Assembly: GCA_051715425.1 (NCBI GenBank)
Contig: JBPXJS010000009.1
Location: forward strand, 1-64,000
Length of the DNA: 64,000 nucleotides
Origin: JAJTFA01 sp051715425
GTDB taxonomy: Bacteria > Bacteroidota > Bacteroidia > UKL13-3
Direction: 5' to 3'
This document shows, piece by piece, positions 44,550 through 52,495 of this stretch. Made by a program: the position numbers and the translations under genes. The notes below the pieces were generated by a model. The model did not search any database. It worked only from the letters and a program-made list of their open reading frames with translations, and had not been told where the DNA came from. Within the stretch, counting starts at the first letter, position 1. Every line of letters begins with the position of its first letter.

Positions 44550-44917
44550 GATGTTGATTTTTTGAGGTTATTCAAATGTGTAAGAATATCATCAAGCTCT
44601 TTGGCAGATACTTTTTTGTTGCCGGTAAAGAAGGATACCATATTGCTGAAGGAACCATTAAAATAATCGCTAACCAGGTTTCCAAGCTTGTGTTTGGTAT
44701 ACACCTCTTTCTTTATTAATGGGTAATACCTGTGGGTTTTACCAAAAGCTTCGTGTGCTACAAACCCCTTTGTTTCCAGTATGCGTATAATGGTTGATAC
44801 TGTATTGTATGCAGGCCGGGGTTTATCAAATGCCTCTACCAATTCTTTTACAAACGCCTTTTCCTTTTCCCATAACAGTTGCATCACCTGTTCTTCTGCT
44901 TTAGTAAGTTCTTTCAT
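44546..44917 (-). CDS. BlaI/MecI/CopY-family repressor
   Basis: This 123-residue protein starts MKELTKAEEQVMQLLWEKEKAFVKELVEAF and has PRPAYNTVSTIIRILETKGFVAHEAFGKTHRYYPL, the BlaI winged-helix signature. The C-terminal LDDILTHL is the dimerisation helix. BlaI proteins bind palindromic operators and are cleaved by the M56 partner. The ATG follows only four bases after a perfect TACATTTG -7 element. A 24-base perfect palindrome covers that promoter. Confidence 0.93.
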   Translation of the reverse strand: MKELTKAEEQVMQLLWEKEKAFVKELVEAFDKPRPAYNTVSTIIRILETKGFVAHEAFGKTHRYYPLIKKEVYTKHKLGNLVSDYFNGSFSNMVSFFTGNKKVSAKELDDILTHLNNLKKSTS

Positions 44918-44921
44918 TACT

Positions 44922-44929
44922 CAAATGTA
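44922..44929 (-). promoter_or_regulatory. blaI -7 promoter element (leaderless)
   Basis: TACATTTG on the minus strand is a perfect -7 element. Four bases (AGTA) separate it from the blaI ATG, so transcription must start at or inside the start codon. A GTTG 20 bases upstream is a weak -33 box. Confidence 0.6.
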
Positions 44930-44950
44930 TAACTAAATATTTAGTTATAC
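44927..44950. promoter_or_regulatory. BlaI operator palindrome
   Basis: This is a 24-base perfect palindrome: GTATAACTAAAT followed immediately by its reverse complement. It overlaps the 5' end of the -7 element and lies between blaI and the divergent GyrI-like gene. An additional half-site-like AACTAAAA at 44951 suggests a second, weaker site. Confidence 0.85.
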
Positions 44951-45036
44951 AACTAAAAATATAGGTTATTTTATTTTTTACTGCTGACATACCCTTGTCA
45001 CCGAAGGTTGGTTCTTTGCATTTAAATATTAGAGAG

Positions 45037-45498
45037 ATGATAGAAATTAAAACAAAACATCCGGTAAATTTTCTTTACCACCTGGAGGAAACTACCGTTC
45101 AGGAGTTGTATCAGTTTATTGAAAGACAGGTACCCTTGCAGGTGCAAAAAGAGGCCGTTAAAAACGGGATGTGGATCACCGGTCCGGTTTACTGGAATTA
45201 TTTTGGATTTACAGGTGATGAAACAAAACCCTTTCTATTGGAAATAGCAGTACCTGTTGCCGAGTTAAAAGACGATTACAAAGGGACATTTAAACAAAGA
45301 AGAAGTGAAACATTTAAGTGTATTACAGCTATTCACGAAGGCGACTGGTTAAAAATGCCGGAAACATACGGAAAGATGTTTGAGTTTATAAAAGCCAATC
45401 AGCTGACGCCAACAGGCAATAACAGGGAACTGTATATCAATGCTGATTTTGGTTCTGCAGAAGCGAATATTACCCAGGTTCAAATAGGAATAAAATAA
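45037..45498 (+). CDS. GyrI-like small-molecule-binding domain protein
   Basis: This protein of 153 residues has KHPVNFLYHLEETTVQELYQFI at the start, and WITGPVYWNYFGFTGDETKPFLLEIAVPV followed by CITAIHEGDWLKMPETYGKMFEFI, ending in ELYINADFGSAEANITQVQIGI. It matches the GyrI-like/SoxS-Rob effector-binding fold that binds hydrophobic compounds. There is no DNA-binding domain, so it is a stand-alone sensor or protective protein. The BlaI palindrome lies upstream and may also regulate it. The ATG at 45037 is chosen because the upstream in-frame TTG would put a poor leader before it. Confidence 0.78.
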   Translation: MIEIKTKHPVNFLYHLEETTVQELYQFIERQVPLQVQKEAVKNGMWITGPVYWNYFGFTGDETKPFLLEIAVPVAELKDDYKGTFKQRRSETFKCITAIHEGDWLKMPETYGKMFEFIKANQLTPTGNNRELYINADFGSAEANITQVQIGIK

Positions 45499-45524
45499 TT
45501 TATCTTTAACAAAAATAAACATAT

Positions 45525-45950
45525 ATGGAAAATACATTTACAGCAAGTGTGGTGCTTGTTTTTAAAGCTCCTGCCAATAAAGTTTGGGAGGGATTAACCA
45601 CTCCTGAAATGATAAAGGAGTATTTTTTTGGAACCAATGCCATTTCTGACTGGAAGGTAGGAAGCCCACTGTTATTCCGCGGGGAGTGGGAAGGCAAACC
45701 TTATGAAGACAAAGGAATTATTCTTCAATCAGAAAAGCCTGTTTTGTTTCAGTACTCTTATTTAAGCTCATGGTCGGGTTTGGAGGATAAACCGGAGAAC
45801 TATGCCACTATTACCTATCAACTCAAAGAAACCAATGGTGCAACAGAACTTACCATTACCCAAAGCGGGGTTGCCTCGGAGGAAGCAAAAACACATTCAG
45901 AAGAAAACTGGAAACAGGTGCTTGATGGATTAAAGAAAATGATTGAATAG
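45525..45950 (+). CDS. SRPBCC / AHSA1-family protein
   Basis: This protein of 141 residues has VVLVFKAPANKVWEGLTTPEMIKEYFFG, SPLLFRGEWEGKPYEDKGIILQSEK and ATELTITQSGVASEEAKTHSEENWKQVLDGLKK. This is the Aha1-C/START-like hydrophobic cavity fold. Members bind lipophilic ligands or act in stress responses. The ligand is unknown. It is 27 bases after the GyrI-like gene and 45 bases before the MGMT-like gene, so the three may form an operon with the AlkC gene. Confidence 0.85.
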   Translation: MENTFTASVVLVFKAPANKVWEGLTTPEMIKEYFFGTNAISDWKVGSPLLFRGEWEGKPYEDKGIILQSEKPVLFQYSYLSSWSGLEDKPENYATITYQLKETNGATELTITQSGVASEEAKTHSEENWKQVLDGLKKMIE

Positions 45951-45994
45951 AAGTATCCGTTACATTCGTACACGATAAAAAAGTTAGAAAACGT

Positions 45995-46402
45995 ATGGCT
46001 AAAAAATCATGGGCTGAAAAATATAAAACCCGTATAAGGCTGGAGGTAAAAACAGTGGATGAAAAATTTGCTGACATCCCGGCAGGGGCAACCATGTTGA
46101 TAGCAACACCGGCTATTGTTGATGAGTATATCAGGCAAATACCTAAAGGGCACAGCGCTGATATAAAAACAATGCGTAAAGACCTTGCAGCAGAATACCA
46201 TGCCGGGTATACCTGCCCGGTAACAAGCGGTATATTTTTACGTATAGTTGCAGAAAAGGCATATGAAGAGTTGGAGAATGGAAAAAAACTAAAAGATATT
46301 ACGCCCTTTTGGCGAATGCTCGATCCTGAATCAGCAGCTGCAAAAAAACTCAGCTTTGGTGTAGACTTTTTAAAGGAGCAAAGAAACAAAGAGCATATTT
46401 AA
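45995..46402 (+). CDS. MGMT-family DNA-binding-like protein
   Basis: This 135-residue protein has the order EYIRQIPKGHSADIKTMRKDLA, CPVTSGIFLRIVAEKAYEEL and ITPFWRMLDPESAAAKKLSFGVDFLKEQR. I recognise this layout from small proteins annotated as MGMT family in other bacteria. The active-site PCHR of O6-alkylguanine transferases is replaced by PFWR (residues 104-107), so Cys-based alkyl transfer is impossible, as in alkyltransferase-like (ATL) proteins with PWHR. It lies 45 bases before an AlkC-type gene, supporting a role in alkylation damage recognition. Confidence 0.65.
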   Translation: MAKKSWAEKYKTRIRLEVKTVDEKFADIPAGATMLIATPAIVDEYIRQIPKGHSADIKTMRKDLAAEYHAGYTCPVTSGIFLRIVAEKAYEELENGKKLKDITPFWRMLDPESAAAKKLSFGVDFLKEQRNKEHI

Positions 46403-46447
46403 ATCAATACAAAAGCGAATTTAGGATATAAAGTATCAGCACAACAT

Positions 46448-47530
46448 ATGGCAGAACCATTAAAAAACATGTACAATAAGGCATTGCTGCAAAAGCTGGC
46501 CGGTGAAGTAAAGAAACAATACAAGGCTTTTGATGCCCCCCGTTTTTTAACAATGGTATTTGATAAGCATTGGGAAACACGTGAATTAAAACAACGTATG
46601 CGCCATATCACCCAATGTTTGCATACCAGCTTACCTATGCCTTATGATAAGCAAATTGCTTTAATGTATAAGGTAGCTCCGCATTTTAATGGTTTTATCG
46701 CCATTCTCTTTCCGGATTTTGTAGAAGTTTATGGTTTAGAACATCCGGATATTTCCATACCAGCCTTGGAACATTTTACACGATACAGCAGCAGTGAGTT
46801 TGCCGTAAGACCTTACTTTGTTAAGTACGAAAAAAGAATGTTAAAGCAACATGCTATATGGGCAAAAAGTAAAAATCATCATGTAAGGCGGTTGGCAAGT
46901 GAAGGTTTACGACCAAGGCTGCCATGGGCTATGGCGCTTCCTGCATTTAAGAAAGATCCAACTAAAATATTACCGGTGCTGGAGTTACTTAAGGATGATG
47001 AGAGCGAATACGTAAGAAGAAGCGTAGCCAATTGCCTGAATGATATTTCCAAGGATCATCCGGATGTGGTATTAGAAACAATAGGTAAATGGAAAAATCA
47101 TTCGGCCGGTACAAATTGGATTATTAAACATGCAAGCCGCGGTTTGTTAAAGAAGGGACATACAGAAGCGTTAAGCCATTTTGGCCTTAACCATAAAATA
47201 AAAGCAGAAGTTTCCGGTCTTGACGTAAGCAAAAAAAGAATACGCATAGGCGATGGGTTTACCTTTCAGGCAAGTGTGAAATTGGCAGAAAAAAAGCCTC
47301 AGCAGGTTCGGATGGAGTATGCCATTTATTTTATGAAAGCCAATGGAAAACCCTCACGCAAAATATTTCAGATTGGCACTTATGAGTTAGCACCTGGAAA
47401 AGAAATGGAAATCAAACGCTCACATCGGTTTGCCGATCTAACAACAAGGAAACATTACAAAGGAGAACACAAACTGGTTATTGTATTAAATGGGAAAGAG
47501 GCTGCTGAGCAGGTGTTTGAATTAAGCTGA
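46448..47530 (+). CDS. AlkC-type DNA alkylation repair protein
   Basis: This 360-residue protein has MAEPLKNMYNKALLQKLAGEVK at the start, and a helical repeat region (~40-250) with VRRLASEGLRPRLPWAMALP and YVRRSVANCLNDISKDHPDVV. A C-terminal Ig-like beta domain (~265-360) begins at IRIGDGFTFQASVKLAEKK. This is the architecture of AlkC, a HEAT-like-repeat glycosylase that removes 3-methyladenine and related cationic lesions. The catalytic Asp/Glu positions were not checked. With the preceding MGMT-like protein it forms a repair pair. Confidence 0.88.
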   Translation: MAEPLKNMYNKALLQKLAGEVKKQYKAFDAPRFLTMVFDKHWETRELKQRMRHITQCLHTSLPMPYDKQIALMYKVAPHFNGFIAILFPDFVEVYGLEHPDISIPALEHFTRYSSSEFAVRPYFVKYEKRMLKQHAIWAKSKNHHVRRLASEGLRPRLPWAMALPAFKKDPTKILPVLELLKDDESEYVRRSVANCLNDISKDHPDVVLETIGKWKNHSAGTNWIIKHASRGLLKKGHTEALSHFGLNHKIKAEVSGLDVSKKRIRIGDGFTFQASVKLAEKKPQQVRMEYAIYFMKANGKPSRKIFQIGTYELAPGKEMEIKRSHRFADLTTRKHYKGEHKLVIVLNGKEAAEQVFELS

Positions 47531-47592
47531 GGATTCCTGTGATTCATTAATTTCTTTGGTTATTTTCGCGCTGTATAATTACCTGATAGCAG

Positions 47593-48615
47593 ATGAAAGT
47601 AGCCGTTGTTGGTGCCACCGGACTGGTAGGTACTGTTATGTTAAAAGTGCTGGAAGAAAGAAATTTTCCGGTTACTGAATTAATTCCTGTTGCTTCGGAA
47701 AAATCGGTTGGTAAGAAACTGTTTTGGAAGGGAAAGGAATATATTGTTCACAGCATGGAACAGGCCATTGCAGCAAAACCAGCTATCGCATTATTTTCAG
47801 CAGGTGGAAGCACATCTCTTCAATGGGCACCTGAGTTTGCAAAAGCCGGCACCTTTGTAATTGATAATTCTTCCGCCTGGAGAATGGATCCATCAAAAAA
47901 ACTGGTGGTGCCGGAAGTTAATTCGCAAACCATTACATCTGCCGATAAGATTATTGCCAACCCTAATTGCTCAACCATACAAATGGTTTTGGTATTGAAT
48001 CCGTTGCATGCAAAATATAAAATTAAGCGGGTGGTTGTTTCTACCTACCAGTCGGTTACGGGCACTGGTGTAAAAGCGGTGCAGCAATTAGAGAATGAAC
48101 GCAGGGGCATTTCAGGTGAAATGGCTTACAAGTACCCCATTGATAAAAATGCCATTCCTCAGATTGATGTGTTTATGGACAACGGATATACCAAGGAAGA
48201 GATGAAAATGGTGAACGAAACCAAAAAAATTCTTTCAGATAATGATGTTCAGGTAACCGCAACCTGTGTGCGCATTCCGGTAATGGGTGGCCATAGCGAA
48301 AGTGTAAATATTGAGTTTGAAAATGAATTCGATTTGAGTGAGGTAAAACAAATATTGAAACAAACATCGGGTGTGATAGTAAAGGATAATCCGGAAACAT
48401 TTGAATACCCTATGCCACTTATAGATGCTGACGGAAAAGATGAAGTGTTTGTTGGAAGAATAAGAAGAGATGAAACGCAACCCAATACACTTAACCTGTG
48501 GATTGTGGCTGATAATTTGAGAAAGGGAGCAGCTACCAATGCGGTTCAGATTGCTGAATACCTGCTAAAGTCTAATTTAATTATCTCCGGTGCAGGAACT
48601 GCCAACGTTTACTAA
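47593..48615 (+). CDS. asd: Aspartate-semialdehyde dehydrogenase
   Basis: This 340-residue protein has the NADP-binding MKVAVVGATGLVGTVMLKVLEERNFPV, SAGGSTSLQWAPEFAKAG, the catalytic Cys in IIANPNCSTIQMV, and the substrate-binding GHSESVNIEFE with RIRRDE near the end. It converts L-aspartyl-4-phosphate to aspartate semialdehyde in the pathway to lysine, diaminopimelate, threonine and methionine. Its 3' end overlaps the cytochrome-b5-like gene by 26 bases. A TATTTTCG box (one mismatch) about 24 bases upstream may be the -7 element. Confidence 0.96.
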   Translation: MKVAVVGATGLVGTVMLKVLEERNFPVTELIPVASEKSVGKKLFWKGKEYIVHSMEQAIAAKPAIALFSAGGSTSLQWAPEFAKAGTFVIDNSSAWRMDPSKKLVVPEVNSQTITSADKIIANPNCSTIQMVLVLNPLHAKYKIKRVVVSTYQSVTGTGVKAVQQLENERRGISGEMAYKYPIDKNAIPQIDVFMDNGYTKEEMKMVNETKKILSDNDVQVTATCVRIPVMGGHSESVNIEFENEFDLSEVKQILKQTSGVIVKDNPETFEYPMPLIDADGKDEVFVGRIRRDETQPNTLNLWIVADNLRKGAATNAVQIAEYLLKSNLIISGAGTANVY

Positions 48616-48829
48616 GTCTCAACTGGCCCTGCGCAACGGGCAGGATAAGCCGGAAGTGTGGGTTGCCTATAAGGGAAAGATTTATGATGTTTCCAAAAGC
48701 CGTTTGTGGCGGCATGGGAAACATTATGAGCACTGGGCTGGTCAGGATTTAACCGATGAGTTAAAAGACGCGCCTCATACCCAAACAGTCTTTGATAAGT
48801 TCGATGTTATTGGGATATTAAAGGGATAA
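48590..48829 (+). CDS. Cytochrome b5-like domain protein
   Basis: This 79-residue protein has FTKSQLALRNGQDKPEVWVAYKGKIYDVSKSRLWRHGKHYEHWAGQDLTDELKDAPHT, the layout of the short cytochrome-b5-like heme/steroid-binding family. The classical HPGG is absent. The His residues in HGKHYEH and APHT are possible ligands, and heme binding is not certain. The start is a GTG lying 26 bases inside asd, with no ATG available. Members of this family are often found as small single-domain proteins in Bacteroidota and anaerobes. Confidence 0.72.
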   Translation: MQELPTFTKSQLALRNGQDKPEVWVAYKGKIYDVSKSRLWRHGKHYEHWAGQDLTDELKDAPHTQTVFDKFDVIGILKG

Positions 48830-48984
48830 ATGAGGCACCGCTTTAGATTTTACCTAAAAAAATAGCCTACAAATTATAATTATCTCATTTTCAATTAAAA
48901 AGATATTTTTTTCTCACTTTGGTTTATTTTATAAACTAATTTACAAATCTTTGCTGCCGTAATTAAATACTAAAACCAATTTAT

Positions 48985-49881
48985 ATGAAACAACTCATTT
49001 TTATGGTGGCCTTTGTAACGCTGATAACAGGCCACAGTCATGCTCAACTGGTTGAGCCTATGCCAAACGGAGGTTTTGAGCAGTGGGACACACTGGATAA
49101 TTATCTGGATCCAAAAGGATGGTTTACCCTTAATGCCTTAACCGATGTAGGTTATGATGCAACAACGGAATTAACAACCGAGGCCAATAGCGGTAACTTT
49201 GCGGTTAAGCTCAGCTCCAAGGAAGGACCATTTTCAGATTTATCCGGGGTATTGTGTTCTGGTCCTATTTTAACACCCACTTTACAACCTGATTTTTCAA
49301 AAACAAAAATGGCTTTTATTAAACGGCCATCTGCTTTGCGTTTGTATTACAAGTCTTCATTTGCCAAACCCGATACATCTATCATGGCTTATGTTCTTAC
49401 CAAATGGAACAGCACTACTCAGGTAGCAGATACAGTAGGAGTAGCCAGCTTTGAGGTTTCAGAAAGCAATGGATCTTATAAGCTTGCCGTAATTGATTTT
49501 AAATATTATTCATCTGCCACTCCTGATTCGGCTTTTTTTATTGCCTCGTCAAGCAAAGATGGTTTTAATCCTACCACAGGTTCTGTGCTTTATCTGGATG
49601 ATCTGGCATTGTTATATTACAATACCGGAACCGAAGAAAAAGCTGCAAAAGAAATAGGCTTAAGCGTTTGGCCTAATCCATCAAAAACCGAACTGAACAT
49701 CCATGCAAATGAGCGGTTGAGAAGCATCAGGGTTTATACGTTGCAGGGTAAATTAATGCATGAAACAACTTGTTCAACTTCGGAGTACCAATTAAATCTT
49801 AGTGAAATTCCTGAGGGGTTATATATCGTAAATATCGAAACCGAATCAACCACCAAACAGGTGCGGGTATTGGTAAAGTAA
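48985..49881 (+). CDS. T9SS type A protein with PCMD/CBM-like beta-sandwich
   Basis: This 298-residue protein has a signal peptide ending HSHAQ, then MPNGGFEQWDTLDNYLDPKGWFT, a start typical of the PCMD/carbohydrate-binding-like beta-sandwich group. It continues with FAVKLSSKEG, RLYYKSSF and GSVLYLDDLALLYY. The last ~75 residues (LSVWPNPSKTELNI to KQVRVLVK) are a T9SS type A sorting domain. It likely binds glycan or another surface ligand, which is inferred. A 155-base upstream region has AATCTTTGC near its end as a possible -7 element. Confidence 0.82.
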   Translation: MKQLIFMVAFVTLITGHSHAQLVEPMPNGGFEQWDTLDNYLDPKGWFTLNALTDVGYDATTELTTEANSGNFAVKLSSKEGPFSDLSGVLCSGPILTPTLQPDFSKTKMAFIKRPSALRLYYKSSFAKPDTSIMAYVLTKWNSTTQVADTVGVASFEVSESNGSYKLAVIDFKYYSSATPDSAFFIASSSKDGFNPTTGSVLYLDDLALLYYNTGTEEKAAKEIGLSVWPNPSKTELNIHANERLRSIRVYTLQGKLMHETTCSTSEYQLNLSEIPEGLYIVNIETESTTKQVRVLVK

Positions 49882-49891
49882 TGGCGCAACC

Positions 49892-50470
49892 ATGAACGAA
49901 AAAGATGCTATTCTGCTTATCGAGGAAATGATCAGCAGAACAAAAGAAGATTTAAGAGACAACGGGTTTTTCTATTACTTATGGGGATGGCTGGTATTGG
50001 TAGCAGCCATCCTAAATGTAATTATTCTTCATTTTAACCTGATGGAGTTTCATGGCTGGCCCTGGCTTGTATTTATGCCATTGGGTGGTATCATCACAGC
50101 CGTTGCCTCTTTTAAAAAACAAAAGGAGGCTCCCAAAGTAAAAACCTATGTGTCACATGGAATGAAGGTAGGCGCTCAGGCATTTTCTATCTCCATGTTT
50201 ATTATCTGTTTTGCCATGCCTATGGGTAATCAGTGGAAAGCCTTTTACCCTACCATTATGATTATTTATGCCATTTGGCTTTTTATTTCCGGTGGATTAT
50301 TAAAGTTTAAACCATTGATGTGGGGAGCGGCTGTAAATTGGGCAATGGCCATAATTGCTTATTTGTGGCCCAGTCATGAAGCTCACCTTATTCTTATTGC
50401 TATTGGAGTTTTGGGTGGATTTATTATTCCCGGACATCTTCTAAAGATAAAGTCAGAAAAAAGTGTTTAA
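49892..50470 (+). CDS. Conserved multi-pass membrane protein
   Basis: This 192-residue protein starts MNEKDAILLIEEMISRTKEDLRDNGFFYYLWGWLVLVAAI and has five or six hydrophobic segments, ending in LILIAIGVLGGFIIPGHLLKIK. No catalytic motif is visible. The pattern (short amphipathic N-terminus, then membrane segments) is common among uncharacterised Bacteroidota membrane proteins linked to small winged-helix regulators. The next gene overlaps by 8 bases, so the pair is co-translated. Confidence 0.8.
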   Translation: MNEKDAILLIEEMISRTKEDLRDNGFFYYLWGWLVLVAAILNVIILHFNLMEFHGWPWLVFMPLGGIITAVASFKKQKEAPKVKTYVSHGMKVGAQAFSISMFIICFAMPMGNQWKAFYPTIMIIYAIWLFISGGLLKFKPLMWGAAVNWAMAIIAYLWPSHEAHLILIAIGVLGGFIIPGHLLKIKSEKSV

Positions 50471-50750
50471 GGATCTTGATCCCATATTGCATTCACAATT
50501 ACGTCTTGCCATCATGTCGGTTCTGATTAGTGTGGAGGAGGCAGAATTTAATTACCTGAAAGAAAAAACCGGTGCAACATCGGGTAATTTAAGTGTGCAG
50601 ATTGATAAATTAAAAAAGGCCGATTATATTACTGTAAACAAATCATTCAGGGATAACTACCCTTTAACTGTTTGCAAAAAAACCGCTAAGGGCGCTGCTG
50701 CTTTTGCCTCTTATGTGGAGGATTTGAAATCGTATTTGAATAATAGTTAG
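50463..50750 (+). CDS. Winged-helix transcriptional regulator (HTH_27/MarR-like)
   Basis: This 95-residue protein has LDPILHSQLRLAIMSVLISVEEAEFNYLKEKTGATSGNLSVQIDKLKKADYITVNKSFRDNYPLTVCKKTAKGAAAF, a compact winged helix of the type usually called winged helix DNA-binding protein. The start is a GTG that overlaps the membrane protein gene. It probably regulates the upstream membrane gene, giving a second regulator-plus-membrane-protein module besides padR. It ends 4 bases inside the convergent HTTM gene. Confidence 0.85.
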   Translation: MFKDLDPILHSQLRLAIMSVLISVEEAEFNYLKEKTGATSGNLSVQIDKLKKADYITVNKSFRDNYPLTVCKKTAKGAAAFASYVEDLKSYLNNS

Positions 50751-52066
50751 TTTGCCAGAGGCAATACCCAATCATAAGAAGCAAAGGGTTTTACAACCAC
50801 GGTTGTTAAATCCAATGTAGAGTCAACCATAGGCTGAGGTGGTTTTCCATTAAATGAAATGCTGCTAACGGCCGTAATTTTAGGATGAACAACTCCCTTT
50901 TTCTCCAGGTCCTTTTTTAAAAATTTGGCAAACTCAACAAGCATCTCCGGTTTGTGCCCCATCACATAAAATTGTTCGTACACCAGGTATTCTTCTACCG
51001 GAACCCTTATTTTCTCCGGATGGTTATCATGGCTTAGGTAGAAGGTTAAATTTTTGATGTCACGATGATGGCTTTTCATATGCCAGCTAAAGTATTGCGC
51101 TTTTCCTGTCCAGTCGGCATTGTCATTAAAAAGAAAGAGGCGGAAGGGAAATAATATATGGAAAGCAAAAAACACGTATAACCATACGGGAACAGGAGAA
51201 TCAGATGCTGCCATCTTCTTTTTATCGGATAACCAATCGGCAAATCTGATAGCCCAATCTGCTTTTTTTCTTACCCACTCCGGATCAAGAAATAATACCA
51301 TGGAACCAATCATGAGGTAAGGAAAAATGCTGATATCCTTAAACATAATGGCGTTTGATGTATTGAACATAAAAACCAGGATAATACCTGCATAGCGTGT
51401 TTGGGGCGTAAACAACAAAAAGCCAATAATAAGGTCGAACAACATACCTGCCAGTGCAAAAAACAATGCTGATTCTTTTGTTGCAAATACCCCTCCAAAT
51501 GAACGCAGCCATTCTGCTGTGGTGGCACCGCTCATCCAATCCGCATTAAGTTTGGCAATTCCACCATAAAAGTACACAACAAATAACATGAACCTCAAAA
51601 TCAGTATATGCCAGAAAGGAACCGTGCTGTAAGGCACAGTTGTTTTCCCTTCTTTTCTGGTTGTAACCGCAGCGTTAGCACCAATAAAAATCATCAGCAG
51701 GCATACGTTCACAATCATATAAATATGGTTGTTATAATATGTTTCGTCCAGAAGAAAAAGGTAGGTATAGGAAACAAACAACAATACAGAAGCTATTTTA
51801 TAAAATCTTCCGGCTGCTATAAGAACCGAACTGATGGTAGCAACAAGCAGGGCAATTTTTAAAAACGCTGCAGAGCCGACTGGCACAATATCTAATAATT
51901 GAAAACGAAAGTGAATTTTAGGTTTTAGTATTAATTCGTCAATGAATGGGATATTCCAGTAAGAAATCATTTCAATTGTCATGATTATTCCGAACACAAC
52001 CCGGAATAAAACAAGCGGTAAAGGATCAGACGGCTTGTTTAGGATTTGATGGAGTTTTGTAAGCAT
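50747..52066 (-). CDS. HTTM-domain membrane protein (vitamin K-dependent carboxylase-like)
   Basis: This 439-residue protein starts MLTKLHQILNKPSDPLPLVLFRVVFGIIMTIEMISYW. It has the HTTM/VKGC membrane region with several hydrophobic helices, NHIYMIVNVCLLMIFIGANA, and FYGGIAKLNADWMSGATTAEWLR, where Gly-Lys-x-x-x-Asp-Trp is the conserved family signature. The C-terminal ~150 residues are soluble. Eukaryotic relatives carboxylate Glu residues, and bacterial members are mostly uncharacterised. A TTG 90 bases upstream gives a longer protein with no conserved match, so ATG 52066 is preferred. Confidence 0.82.
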   Translation of the reverse strand: MLTKLHQILNKPSDPLPLVLFRVVFGIIMTIEMISYWNIPFIDELILKPKIHFRFQLLDIVPVGSAAFLKIALLVATISSVLIAAGRFYKIASVLLFVSYTYLFLLDETYYNNHIYMIVNVCLLMIFIGANAAVTTRKEGKTTVPYSTVPFWHILILRFMLFVVYFYGGIAKLNADWMSGATTAEWLRSFGGVFATKESALFFALAGMLFDLIIGFLLFTPQTRYAGIILVFMFNTSNAIMFKDISIFPYLMIGSMVLFLDPEWVRKKADWAIRFADWLSDKKKMAASDSPVPVWLYVFFAFHILFPFRLFLFNDNADWTGKAQYFSWHMKSHHRDIKNLTFYLSHDNHPEKIRVPVEEYLVYEQFYVMGHKPEMLVEFAKFLKKDLEKKGVVHPKITAVSSISFNGKPPQPMVDSTLDLTTVVVKPFASYDWVLPLAN

Positions 52067-52495
52067 ATATATATTAGCAGGGATGCGGATTAATTCAGAA
52101 AATATAACCTTTAATGGGTACTTCAAATAAAAGCGAACTCCCCGAATATTGGACAAGAATAAATTATTCGAAAAGAATTTTAAGATGGATTATTATGTAA
52201 AATTAGGGCCGATTAAGATATTTTTAAGTTAAAATGCTTTATTTGTATGGAATAAAAATTAATATTTGTTTAGAAAGATTAATACTTAGCCCTTTTGAAA
52301 CTCAACTTTACTCAATATCCAATCCTGGCGTCCTTGTTTATTTCATACGTGTCTTCGCGCTGGAAGACTACATACTGGAACGAGTAGTTCCGCAATCACA
52401 ACACTTATTTAGTTCGATTTTCATGCATGCAGGTAAACCTGTGTGCCTGTATTTGCTTTACAGAACAGAAAAAATTTAAACTTAAAAACATATAT
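52067..52495. other. 429-base divergent intergenic region
   Basis: This region separates the HTTM gene (minus) from the 2143-residue T9SS protein gene (plus). It is AT-rich. TGTATTTGC at 52446-52454 is a possible -7 element for the plus gene, leaving a leader of about 35-40 bases. TATATTTT on the minus strand near 52100 could serve the HTTM gene. There are no conserved hairpins, tRNA or repeat that I can see. Short open frames here lack homology-like features. Confidence 0.5.

Noticed and set aside
40491..47530. A defence island, suggested by the WYL regulator and many small accessory genes.
   Set aside because: No nuclease, helicase, toxin-antitoxin, restriction or CRISPR-associated gene is present. 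The genes fit stress response and repair better.
52234..52479. A short open frame upstream of the giant T9SS gene.
   Set aside because: No conserved motif or credible start context, and it overlaps the likely promoter and leader of the downstream gene.
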